This document shows positions 50,561 through 63,100 of a stretch of 64,000 nt of DNA, piece after piece. Every line of letters starts with the position of its first letter. Positions within the stretch are counted from its first letter, which is position 1. The DNA is from Archilochus colubris (Eukaryota > Chordata > Aves > Apodiformes > Trochilidae): the NCBI GenBank assembly GCA_023079485.1, contig CM041090.1:34002874-34066873 (forward strand). The letters are read 5' to 3'. The notes beneath the pieces were generated by a model, which was not told the origin of the DNA, made no database searches, and saw only the letters and a program-made list of their open reading frames with translations. The position numbers and the translations under genes were made by a program.

Positions 50561-53500
50561 GAAAGTCAGCTCTTGCTAAATTTACCATTTCCTCACTTCT
50601 TGTGTACAGCCACTTGATGAAAAGAAATATCCTTCCTTTGACATAGGAAGTATCAGACTGTCTAGCATGAGCATGTAATACAGTCCTCATCTTACTCTAA
50701 TTCTTGTTTAACAATCTCTCAAGACCCAGTTGCTATCTCTGATCCAAAGCTGTCATGATCAGAATAATGTCTGTTTGAGAGTAGAAGCAGCTTTCTACTT
50801 AAAATTATTGTCCTGTTGGGATTTCTGCAGTCTCCCTTTAGGTGATTTAAGATTTCTAAGTGTGTCTAGAAGAAGTGAGTTTAAATTTAAAATAAAGTTA
50901 AGCTTTTATTTTGTTAAAAAACAAGGCCTTTGGTAAAAAGCCTACACTTGCATGTTTGATTCAGATTTATTCATCTGCAAAATCCTGAAATCATGTAGCT
51001 TAACTTTTGCAGTAAGGATATTGTGTTTACTCTCTTTTCTGTATTGTGGAAGAATGGAATTTACTTAATAGTATTTCTCTCTCCTGGTTCACCACTCCAA
51101 GTTCGGATCTTCTACCTGAATCCGGTATTACAGATTTAAAGGTAGCTTTTCATGTCCTGCTCAACTAAATTCCTTTTTGAGGAAGCTCTACTCTGGCTAT
51201 TGCTTCATAAGTCTACTACTGTCTATAAGAGGTTCATGAGGTTTTTCTTGCATATACTTTTGCTCACATGGGATTTAAATCCCATTATTTAGAGTGTTGC
51301 AAAACCTGCACGTCTGCGTGGTTGTTTACAACATGCTGCATAATGCACTTACCCCACATCTTACTAGTTCCCTTGTTGGTCAAAGCTTTTCTCTGCACCA
51401 CAAGTCTATAAAGCTCAGAGTAGTACATGTGAGCTCAGAGCCAAATTGCTTCTTTTGCATTTTAAGCAGATTAATCCATTTCAGCTAAATTTGGGATCCA
51501 AATCAGACATTTGGGATCTTTCCCATATACAGCCTCAACACATTCTGCAAACATTTTTTTGTAGGTATGCCGAGAGATGAGTGTTTGGTTAAGGGTTAAA
51601 TGGAAGTGTCCTAAGACAGTTTTAGGCACTCCTTATGTTGAAATTGTTCTGGTCCTGGAAAGCTTTGAGAGCTGTCAGAACAACTGGGGAAGAACTGAGA
51701 TTTGGGGAAAACCCAGTTATGTGTCTTTCTACAAACACAGGCACTTCTTAAAATTGCCCTTTATGAGAGAAATATAGATTCTTAGGCTGTACCCTTACTA
51801 GAAGTAAAGCAGCATGGCTTTACTGAAGTCAGACTGGCACTGCCTCTACAGGATCTGTCTGGAAGCTGTAAGTATTTTCATCACTTTGCAAAGAAATACA
51901 GGTGTTCTTTCCTCTAAAAGACATTGTGTTCTCTATGGAGCTTCAGTGATGAGCAAAGAGAAATATTTCCATTTAAATAACTGTAATTTATATTGATGAT
52001 AATATGCTGAATTCTATACCACCTCCATCTCTCAGAAGGATCTTAATACATCCTTGAGTTTTGGGACACCATTTCATCTGGATGTAGTAGATGGATGTAG
52101 ATGTCATGGGGTCTTTAATTTTCACTCCTTACATTCATTCTCCTTCTTTCTGATTAATTTCTCTATGGGGTGTCTGCCTTTTACATCATGGCAAATGGAG
52201 TGCCGGGGGGAGGCAGATGTAATGTTTTATTAGCATCCTCTGTTTAATGTAACTTTGCTAGTCCTGTGAACTAAATATGCTATCAAATGTAATTCCCCTG
52301 AGATGAACAGATTTATTGATACTAAGAGAACAGTGGAAGAACATTTACAGGCTGTAGAGGAAAGTCAATTCTTTTCTGTACCTTTTTTCTAACTTTCTTT
52401 TTTCTGACTCAGGGGTCTTTTCTGTTAATCCTAAATTTTACTTTCTTGCAGAGAGTGGAAGACATTTAAAGATACAGTAGGTATTTGACAGCTGATTGAA
52501 TGAAAAGGTTGAAGCTAATGTGTTATATGAATTATTATTTACTGTGGTGGCACTGGAAACACATCAAAAAAAGGCTGAAACCAACACAGTATATCAGGAC
52601 CCCATATGCATGAGGTGTGTTGCATCAAGCAAGTTTGCAAATAAGAGTATTGAAGCACAGAACCAAAGGAATTATGAATTCAAAGCCAACATCTGTTTAT
52701 TGTGTCTCTGCTATGATATCTTTAATTCCATAAGACTCGGATCTGTATTGCTGCCTCTGTAAATTGCCGTCACTGTTTCCTCCCAGTTAATGTGAGATGG
52801 AATGGCAGCACTGGGGCTGAAGCACACAGGAATGGGTACTTACCCCATAGCCTCTCTATTCTTCACTGACAGAGGTTAGTTGTGAGTCACATGGGCATTT
52901 TTAATTTTTTCCCCAGTATTCTGTTTTATTACTTGTGAACCTGGCTGCCTCACTGCCATGAAATAGAAACTGTGCAATCACAAAGGATTGTGGAATAGTC
53001 TATAAGGCACTGATAGGCAAAAGCAGTAAGATGTGATGTAGGGCTACAGTGCACGAGCATAAGCCTACCCATGTTCTCCAAGACTGCCATGATGTGAAGT
53101 CATTTTATACTTTGAAAGGAAAGGTGGAATAAGCTGCTTTGTGTAAAATGTACCTGCACTGTGGGTGGTGTGTAATCTCCTTGGATTAACATGTACTTTA
53201 GCTTCTATTGTCTAAGGCTAAGAAGTTGGCAACTCAGAGGAGTGAGATTTTTCCCATATGGAAAACAGTGTTAGTTGCTCCCACAGCGTATGGCTTCCTT
53301 ACTTTAATACTTTCTGTTCTTATCTAAGGAGTCCCAGATCTTGCTCCTCTCTAATTAGTTTCACCCACTTCTACTAGGGATGAATCTGGAGATATATGGA
53401 AACATGCTACCCACAAAACAAAAGGTGTGTGGGAAAGAAGTGACTTAAGATCTCCCAAGTATCAATCTGCTGCTTAGCTATTAAGCAGCCTTCTATTTCA

Positions 53501-54418
53501 TTGTTATAAAGAAAACGTTGAATCTGCCACAGACTCTTTAAGGGATCTGAGGACAAGAAATGTAGCTTCTTAATCTCTGTTTACTTCTGCAATGTATGTA
53601 TACCATAAATACATCAAACTGGAGTATTATGAAGCTTATGAGATTAGTAAGCCACCTTGAGAAACCTGGGTGCAATATGCCATGGAATGATGTAACAATG
53701 GTGATTAGTGAATGGGGTAACAAAAGTGATTACTTTTAGAAAATTCTAATTGTGAATGAAAATTTTGTAGCCAGTACCAACAGAGTTCATTGCCCAGAGA
53801 CTTTTCTGCTTCATAAGCCAACAATGTGAATTCTGCATTGACAAGTCAAATTTATAATAACCACGTGCATAGTCAAGGACTTAGCCCATCCTTAGTCATG
53901 TGTACATAAGGGCTATTAAAGAAAGGTGGTGTTCTAAAAGTACTGGGGATCTTTATACTATCTCTTTTCTAGTTAGAAGAAGGGGTAAAGGTAATATATA
54001 CAACTGCACCTTCCAAATGAAATTCTGAAATTTAGGATCTTTATGTGATATTGGAGCTGAGCCAGTGACCTCACCATGCATACCTACTTGTCATGTCAAA
54101 TACTCCACTAAAAAAAACCCAAATCACCACTCATTAATTTTTAATACCATGGCTTCTATTGACCTGTGCTTTCCCTGAATCACCTGGTTTGTAGAGAAGC
54201 ACAGTATTGACTGGTACAGTTTTATTTCCAGAAAGTCTAATTCTTAAATGGTTTTAATGGTTTTTGTTGGTTTTGTTCCAGGCACTCTTCAGAAGAACTA
54301 CTTTCCTGCAGAAATAGACACATCTGTGGTCACTGACACTTTCACTACTTCCTTTTTGGCAAGTATTTGTTTTTCATCATCAGAATTTTAATCTGCACCC
54401 ACTGTTTCTGCCTTTCAA
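50561..54418. other. Intergenic stretch between CR1 and A/C-rich tracts
   Basis: AT-rich unique sequence with short open frames only. I recognise no gene, RNA or repeat here. Confidence 0.6.
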
Positions 54419-54522
54419 GCAAAAAAACCCACAACAAACCACAAAAAAACCCAAAAAACCCCAAAACCCAAAACAGAACAGAAAAAAACCCCAAACCAAC
54501 AAAAAAACCCAAACCAGAACAA
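54419..54522 (+). repeat. A/C-rich low-complexity tract (A-run/CCC units)
   Basis: About 100 bases almost wholly of A and C, built from irregular units of an A run followed by CCC or CC. Translations on either strand (Lys/Pro/Asn-rich on +, Phe/Gly/Val/Leu-rich on -) are artefacts. Confidence 0.93.
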
Positions 54523-55170
54523 ACTTCTCTGGAAGAGTTGTTCTTGCTTCTTATATATGGAGATTTCTTTCTCAGTGGATACAAGTGCTTCTTTTCCCCT
54601 TGTAGGGGGCAATGTCTTCACAGACCACGGCTGTCTTCATGAAACCAACTTCCAATTCACTGTTGATGTTCCTCCTGGAATGTCTGCAATACCACTTCCC
54701 AGGGAGTGCTTGTTCCATGCAGGAATGTCCACCCAGTTTGATAGAATTTGACCCTTAGCTCTTCCACAGTCATCCTTGAAGCCTCAAGCTAGTGAACTAA
54801 ATCTCCCTGGTGTTGCACAAGGACACAAGAGGGAAAGTTTACAAGCTTATGTAGTGAGGCCTTGTAGTGGTGACCTGTTTGAGTAGGCATGAACTGCACT
54901 GTGGTGGTCACCACTGCTGCCAGCCAGGTCTGAAGAAGCTGGGAACAGCAGTGGCAACCCCATCATGAAGCACAATCTCAGACAGAGCATATGGTATCCC
55001 TACTCAAACATATTTAAACAAGAAATATTTCTTAACAAAGAAACTGTTTGTGCCACCAAGACCTCCTGTGCTGCCTGCTGCTTCACTGGCATAATTTTGA
55101 CTAAATGTAATTCCCAGAAAATAAGGCAAGTTGAGAGTAGGGAATGGACACAAGAAATTTTTTATGTAAA

Positions 55171-55232
55171 AAACCCCAACAACAACAACAACCCCCTGCC
55201 CCGTCCAAAGCAAACAAAACCAAACACCCCAC
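55171..55232 (+). repeat. A/C-rich low-complexity tract
   Basis: An A run, CCCC, several CAA units and further A/C-rich bases. Same character as the tract 650 bp upstream. Confidence 0.9.
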
Positions 55233-56049
55233 TGCATGATCTGTGTCCTTTTTCTCAGTGCCCAAGTTAGTGACCAGAAATGTATTTTATTTAGTATTAA
55301 ATGAATTAAAATTCCCTTACTTGAGAGAGTTTTTCTGATGACAGGCAGAAACGCTAAAGCTGGCAAACTTATTTTAAAAGCATGCTCCCAGATCACAAGC
55401 CTCTGAAAATGAGTATTGGGTGCTTAGAGGAGCTTTATGAGTACACTTTTGTTAAATAGCTGCTCTGATCTTGCTTATTCAGTCTTTAAATTAATGTGTA
55501 GAAGATGCCCATAAGCAACCAGCAGCTGAATTGACTGTGATTAGATGGATTATTACTATTACTCAGCCCAACAAGTTGCTATATGTTTTGTGTACTCAAG
55601 CAAATTTTGCTGTGCAGGCAAGTGGAATGATATGCACATGGAAAAAAAAATTAAATCTCTCAAAATATCTCAGGATTGAAAAAACACAGACTTGTGGAGG
55701 TGGAATAGAAATTAATTGCCTTTGTTTCTGAATTAGAGGCTTTATGGCATTTACATATACAAATAGGCCCTGTCTCAAAATATCCCATGTTAAAAACAAA
55801 CATCGACTCAGTTGCTCCTTTTCTCTCCCTGCTAGGAAACAGGAGCCGATTTATCAGAGCATCAAGCTGATTAAGAAGAGATTATCTGCTGTAGGGGCTC
55901 ATTTAAAGAGGTCTCGGGATTCCACTGGATGGCTGAGTTTGGTTGAATTCATTTCACACAGTAAAAATCCGATCTCTTAGCTTTAAAATTGTTTAACTCT
56001 TAGTGTGAAATAACTAAGAAGTTCTTAAAGTGCTTGGGAGGTGAGCCCA
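55233..56049. other. Intergenic stretch with an exon-like block
   Basis: The only item of note is a block after a strong acceptor-like sequence (CTCTCCCTGCTAG at 55824-55836). It reads QEPIYQSIKLIKKRLSAVGA in an open frame to 55980, with no convincing donor. Otherwise AT-rich and featureless. Confidence 0.4.
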
Positions 56050-56814
56050 TTCCACAATAAGGCCAAAAGCAAGGTCCTGCATGTGAGTCAGGGCAATCCC
56101 AAGCATTACATGCTGGGTGGAGAATGGATTGAGAACAGCCATGAGTAAAAGGATTTAGGGGTGTTGGTTGATGAAAAGCTCAACATGATCCAGTGATGTG
56201 TGCTTGCAGCCCAGAAAGCCAACCTTATCCTGGGATGCATCAAAAGAAGCATGGTCAGCAGGCTGAGGAAGATGATTCTCCCACTCTACTCCACGCTCAT
56301 GAGACCTCATTTTGAGTAATGTGTCCAGTTCTGGAGTCACAACAGGAAGGTCATGGAGTTGTTGAAGCAAGTCCAGAGATGATCAGAGGTCTGGATGCAC
56401 CTTTCCTGTGAAGATGGGCTGAGAGAGTTGGGATTGTTCAGCCTGGAGAGGAGGAGGCTCTACCAACACTAGCTGCCTTTCAGTACCTGAAGGGGGCCTA
56501 CAGGAGAGGTGGGAAGGACTTTTTAAAAGGGCTTGTGGTGGGAGGACAAGGGGTAATGGTTTTAATCTGAAAGAGGGTAGATTAAATTAGAGAGAAATTT
56601 AGATTAGAGGAAATTCTTAAGTATGAGTATGGTGAGACACTGGCACAGGTTGCTCAGGGAAGTTGTGGATGCCCACACCCTGGAAGTTTTCAAGGCCAGG
56701 TTGGATGGAGCTTTGAGTATCCTGGTCTAGTGGGAGGTGTCCCTGCCCATGGCAGGGGTAGTTGGAACTAGGTGATTCTTAAGGTCCTTTCCAACCTAAA
56801 TCATTCTATGATTA
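56050..56814 (+). repeat. Decayed CR1 LINE 3' fragment of another subfamily
   Basis: About 760 bp in sense orientation. It has GCAAGGTCCTGCA, CAACATGATCCAG, CAGCCTGGAGAGGAGGAGGC, CACTGGCACAGGTTGCTCAG and CCTGGAAGTTTTCAAGGCCA, then the tail CCTTTCCAACCTAAATCATT and a terminal CTATGATT. Coding frames are broken by stops and indels. The wording differs from the other three copies, indicating a separate CR1 subfamily. Confidence 0.92.
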
Positions 56815-59800
56815 AGACACATCTTTATTTCATTATTTCCAGGTGTTCTCTGGAGAAAGTCTATATGGCAGAAATTCAAGCTGTGAGCCAAATAGTTACA
56901 AAGAAAACAGTATTATTTCAGTCTAGGGACCTTCTTCTGAACCAAACTATAAAAATACAGGAGAATGCTGTATTTCCTCTATAAGCTCTTGTTCAGGAAA
57001 ACACTTAATTATTTTAAGGCTCACTGACTGTGATGTAACTTGCACATATGTTTAAGTGCTTTGTTGACTAGGGGTATATTCCCAGTGAGAGGCAAGCACT
57101 CATTGACTTTATGCATTGCTCCACAGGTCTTCTATTTGGCCCAGATTTGTATTTGCTACTATAATGTGATAACTTTTCTGATTGGTGTGTTGGAGCCTGA
57201 CATAATACTGCTCTGACTGCTGGATCCAGGCAAGAGAAGGAAACTTGTAAGCAATGCAGCATCACTTTCCCTAATCTCCCTGGATCTGGGAGAATGTATT
57301 TGCTGATGGCAAGTCCTTGGACAGGTGACAGAGGGGATCAAGGAGGCATAAATTATATGAAAGCATGATAGCAATACACTAAAATGCTGTGGTATTTCTT
57401 GTATGATGGAATGTCAGGGCTGGATAACATTGCTATTAAAGCAGCATCTGCTGAACGGGTAATGGAGGGCACCAGTGTAATGGTGACATTGGTCTTTGCA
57501 GTGATTTCCGAACAATAGCTTTGAGGAAATAAAGCATTCTCCTGTATTGTTATAGTCCTGTAAATCTCCTACAGAATTTTCTTTTTTTATGTCATGCTGT
57601 GCTTGGGCAGCCCCTTGCAGCCAAGATCTCCCTGGGCTATTATGAGGACCCACTGAGGGAACATCCCCAATCAAGGGTTTGTAACCAAAATAGAGCAGGC
57701 AGAGAAATGGTTGAAGACAAAGACATGTGGAATGGCATATCCAGGGTGACAGGTCACCTCCACCTTCCCCTCCAGCCATGGGCTCAGGCCTCCCTGCATA
57801 TGATTCTGTGCCTCCTGAATAAGCTGCTTTCTGCGTGTTCCACTGTACACTGCATAGATGTGGAACTAAAGTCTAGGCAAAAACTTCTGACTTTTTTTTG
57901 GCCTTGAAGGTTGAAGTGGCAAGTTGCAGGCAAGTTGAAAGTGGCATTTTCTTGCTTGAGTCTTCATCCTTTAACACCCTAGTTTGGTTTGCCATGTTGA
58001 TAAGGATACTGACTTGAAATAAAGACCACAAAGGGCATTTTCACAGCTTGAAGAATATCTACTCAGTGTGTAAAACGTAGCTAAGTGGGTCTAATGTCTA
58101 AGTTAATCTTCAATCATCTGTTTAAAGCTTGCAGATCAATATATTTTAATCATATTGCATGCTATCAGTCAAATGTAAAAGCAAACTTCCTTTTTAAAAG
58201 ACTAATTTACTTCATTTGCAAAAACCATACACTTCATGTCCAGGAATTTTGATTTTTCTGAGAGCTCTTTGAACATTCATTGAAGTAAGATTTCCATTTA
58301 TATTATATTAGAGTTGACAGAGGAGGGAAAAATTAATAGCCATCTGCTAATCAGTTTATTTCTCATAATGAAAACAAATTGCAATTTCCCTAATCTGAAG
58401 AGCATAGAGCACTAACTTTGCAGGAAGCCAGCTACTTGCTGTCCAGGGAGTCTTGCTTTCATCATACAGAAAATAACTGTTTATGAAGACCTTGACTGTG
58501 AAATGCTGCTGCTAAACTCACCATGACTTTGTTCTGCTTGAAGTCAAAAGAGGCACTTGGTAGATACTGCCATGTGCAAAGCTTATAAAACCAGGTATCA
58601 GTTAATAGGGCCAGATGCATAAGGCTCTGTAGCCATGTCCCAAAACTTCTGTTTAAAATCCATGTTTTGATCTGGGAGTTGATAATGAACCTAAGCCAAT
58701 AAACCCTGCTGGGAAGTAGTGCACAACACACTTGAGGGGTGTGGTATTGTGGATATGGAGTCTCTGGAGCTGTGGGCAGGCTCCAGGAGTTTCAGTTTCT
58801 GGATCTAAGAAAAGTAAAATTGTAGGCTAGTTCCTTCTTCCACTGCAACTTCCCTAATGCTGCAGCAAGTATGTGCTATAAATGTGGAGCTGTGTCTATT
58901 GTGCCAGGCAATGTCTAAGGAGTGTGAAAATCACCTCTTTCAAATCATCCTTTTTAAAAGAAATAATTATAGGTGGAGGTTATTTTTCCCTGAGCCTGTT
59001 GGCTTGTAGCATGTTAGTAGCAAAACTGAAAATACTTTTGCTTCAAAATTAAGGTTGTGCTCTGGATTGGAGAAGAAATTTGATCTGAAGAGACAGCATG
59101 AGTGAGTGACAGATACTGTACCCAATTAATCTCTCTGTGCAAGCACAAAAGTACTCCCTGTGTTCTCTTAGCTAGCTCATAACCTCATGGTGAAATGGCT
59201 CCTATTCATAAAAATCTGTCTGTATGCAGGTGATGGTGAGGGAGGTGAAGATACATATATTGCTTGTAATCCTTACCAATGCCTAGCTCAGGTAATGAAG
59301 CTGGTGCTGAAATAACTTCAATGTTCCTGTGGGCTGTTAGACTGGCCAGCATCCTGATGCAAGGAAAAATTTCCAATCTGAAAACATTGGTGTGAGGGGA
59401 AAAAAAACATTCCTTGCCAACATATTGATAGAGGGAATAATTTTCTTTGCCAGCTTCCTGGATCAGGGAATTTTTTTACTTTCTATGCTAACTCTTGCAA
59501 AAATTATTTCAGCGTGTGCATTCTGAACAGTGATAGACTTGACTTTTTTTTATTGCTGCTGCTCTCCTCAGTCAGAATTAAGTGGAGGAGCAGGCAAGGT
59601 ATCTTCTCAGATGAATCAGACCATGAGTTGTGGCCAAGATCCTGCAGAGCAGCTGTAAAACTTTGTATGGAAATAGTGCTCATGAGATCTGTGCTGCTTC
59701 AGGGTTGACTTCCAAGCCTCCCACAGGCTTGAGCAGATGGAAGGGAGCTGGGGCCCAGGAGCCCACAGAGAGCTTGGAGAGGGGAGATCTGTGGCATCTG

Positions 59801-60045
59801 GGAGGGAGGTGAGATGAGATGATGTTCTCTATAAAGTTCTGGGTGCAGAAGTTATGTGCTGCTGTTCAGCTGTATGGTGTGATGCTTGCTGCTCTTGAAT
59901 CTTTCTGCAGGGGGTATAAATCAGCAATCCCAGTTTTCCATCAGTTTAACAGGATGATATCAGTGAATGTCCCAACAAATAAATGCCTAGGTGTCAAATA
60001 CTGAGGAATGGAAAAGAAAACCCTTACAAGCAGTCTGGTGCCCCG
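56815..60045. other. Intergenic stretch
   Basis: Mixed-composition unique sequence. A 121-codon minus-strand open frame at 57414-57779 and an overlapping plus-strand frame are unrecognised and lack codon bias visible to me. A slightly GC-richer purine patch occurs at 59700-59820. Confidence 0.55.
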
Positions 60046-60155
60046 TTTTTTTTTTTTTTGTTGTTGTTGTTGTGTGTTTTTTTTTGGTTGGTTTTTTGTT
60101 GTTTTTGGGTTTTTTGTTTTTTTGGTGGGTTTTTTTTTTTTTTTTTTTTTTTTTT
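60046..60155 (+). repeat. T/G-rich low-complexity tract
   Basis: About 110 bases of T runs with G, GG and GGG interruptions and GTT units, ending in a long T run. Its reverse complement has the same A-run/CCC style as the tracts near 54.4 and 55.2 kb. Open frames over it (Phe/Val/Gly-rich) are artefacts. Confidence 0.95.
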
Positions 60156-63100
60156 AGTCCTGGTCCTCTGGCAGGTCTGTAGAGCAGAGACAGTATCTCA
60201 TGTCAGAGTTGGTAGCTGAGTACATCAAGCCTGTGTGAGCTTAACAGTGCCAGTTGGACTGGGTCTGCCATGAGACTGTGGAAGAGACTCCTCTTTTGAC
60301 ACAAATGGAGAAAATAACTGTCAAATTGGCATAGAAATATGAATGCTCACTTTTGTGGTGAAAGCTTTTGGAGAGGTGCAGCTTTATGACATGCATCGTT
60401 CCCTGTTTTCCCCAGTTTTTGGGCTGTAGTGGTTTTTCTTACATGAGAATCTGCTGTGAGGAAGCAAGGAAACACATTTCTCAGTATGATCACAGTGGTG
60501 CTCACAGGCACTTATTAAGGAAAATTTGTAGTTAAGCAGAAAGTTGTGGGCTTGGTGGAAATAATTTTACAAGCAATAGGTTTTGAACATTGAGCTTCAA
60601 AGACACTGCTTATTCCATGGAAGGATGTTATTAGAAATTTATTAGAGACCTTTTCAGAAAGATGGTAGTGTATTTTCAGTTGTGACTTCTCCATGTTGAT
60701 TACATGGACTGATCAGCAATGACACAATCTCAAAATCACCGACCATTTATGTGTTTTTTCAGATGTTTTCTTCCTTTTGAAGAAACTTCTCAGATTCTTC
60801 AACTCCTCTAGAAAAAAAATAAATTCTTGGTTCATGATAAACATCAGTTGCTTTATCTTGGGAAGCATGTAGATGAATATTTGAAAGTTAATGCAGATCA
60901 TCCACTCAAACATGCCAGGGTTTGTTTAGCCTCTCAGCATCTGTGTATTTTTACACGGACCCTCTACTTTATGTACTATATGAGCAGAAAAATGAGGTTT
61001 TGTCAGTTTGTACAGAAACAAAACTGGCTAGGACACCTGGAACTAAAATAATGTGGTGTGTTGTACTTTGGACTGTCTGGGCATTCTTTCTCCTTTAATA
61101 TGTAATTCTAAGATTTTTCTCATGGCTGTCCTTGATGTATCATGAATGCAACCATGCTCATGGTCCTTGTCAACCGCTCTGAGGCTTCTGTCCCTTTTTC
61201 TGTATTTTAGGAAAGATCTGGTGAAGGAAATATTAAAGAAAAGAGAACCACTGTTAAGTATTTCTTTGGGACAAAGCTAAACCATATTGTAACCAAATGT
61301 CTCTAAATTCTAAACAGGAATTAAAAAAAAAAAAAAAAAAAGAAAAAAGAAAGCATTCTTTTCTTCTCTTCCCCTTAATGAATAACACAAGTGATAGATT
61401 CATGTCCACTCTAAGTTTGTAGTTTTTTGTTTAAACTCTTCAGCTGATGCCTGGTGCTGATACCAAATATTCCTGTAGCCTACAAGACACTGATGCTTGT
61501 CTATCTGTATTTCACATGAAGCTCACAGGTGAGGACACCAACCGGGGAGAAGAAAGCCTTTCTGTAGAGGAACAGACCAGCTATTCCTGGCTGAGAAATG
61601 ACTCATGTAGATCATATGCCTAGACAGGAACTCAGAAATTCTGCATGCAGTTCTAGCTCTAACTTATGGGGTGGGTTTTTTTTAGGTTTATTTTTGCCCA
61701 AATTTGTCAAGACTGTTTTGAATAATTTTGTGGGTGAAATTTTGGAGGTCTTCAAATTGCAGCTCCAAGACATTTCATTGCTACACCAATTAAGGTCTGG
61801 TAATATCTGTAGGCAGTAAAAAGGAACCTTGTAAGGAGAGGAGTACATCAGTTTAATGTTCAAATGGTAATTACCTATTTTGGGGTGACATTTAATAGAC
61901 TGAAGTTCACTGCTGTTCATTTTATCCTTTTGTATGGGAGTTGCTGGAAAAGAACATGTACTTAACATTTTGGGATGTGACAAAGGAGGAGAAAATTATA
62001 CCCCTTGGCTATGCTCTTTTGATCTTGTATTTTTACAAAGGTGAAAATGTAGTATATGTCAGATGCCAGCAGCAAAGTGCATCTAGACAATTTTTGTTTT
62101 GGACTTGGAAAGAATTGGTCATTCAGGCTGCAGAAACATTTCTTTCGGAGCAGATAATTTTTTTTGGCACCTAACAGTCCTTTCTTTAACCATTTTTTAG
62201 TTATTCAGACTATGCAATTACTTTGCAGCAGCCAGTATCTCCGCTGAGAGTTTGGTGAGAGAGCAGAGATATTCAGTCTACATTAAATCCCACTATACCT
62301 GAATTTAAATGCAACCTGTAGACAAATAAAGGACTTGTGACTTTTGTTTTATTTTACTATTTCTTTGAAAGCATTATCAACACAACTGTGATTTTTAAAT
62401 GGGAATAATTAAGTTGTGTCTAAAAAATTATAACGGAGTATGAGCTTTGGTTTTAACCAGTGAAAACTGAGATTCACCTGCTTCATTTTAGCATTTCAGA
62501 GTGGGCAGAGTCTGGATATTAATAAAAAAAAGCCTAAGGTGTCTGGCAACTTGGGAGAATAAGGTGTGTATGAGACACAGAGTAAATGCATCACTCAGGG
62601 CTTCATGGGGAACAAGCAGTAGGGAGAATAATTACACAAAGCTTTACTCCTGTGTCATGAGTCTGTCTATTATAAAATGCAACTATAGGTATACAGAAGA
62701 AAAGTGTCTTCAAGTTACAGTAATTAATTTAATTGCCGGGCCAGTGTTAAACCGTGACAAGTAACATGTAAAAATTAAAATTACTTCTCTATGGATTTTT
62801 TTATTTCTACCTCTGGAAAGCTCATGAACTAGATAGGTCTCTCCATTCTTAAAAAACCCAAGGGAATTCCATCTGAGTAAATATAAATACCAAAAGGTGA
62901 GAGGAAAATGGGTAAAGAAAGAACTTGGATGCTGATAACAGTGGAGAGCCGAGATTAAGTTAACTGCAATTCCTCTTTTTTTTAGACACCCTGCAAAGTA
63001 GCATGAAGCTCTTCAGGGAGGTTTTATTGTGTTGTTGAGAGGAACGAAGGGCTTTTCTTTGGATGAAAACGGCTGTTTATTGGATGGCCCTGTGAGAAGT

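Noticed and set aside
57414..57779. 121-codon minus-strand frame and overlapping 102-codon plus-strand frame
   Set aside because: Considered a pseudogene or retroviral remnant, but no motif was recognised and the two strands look equally 'open'.
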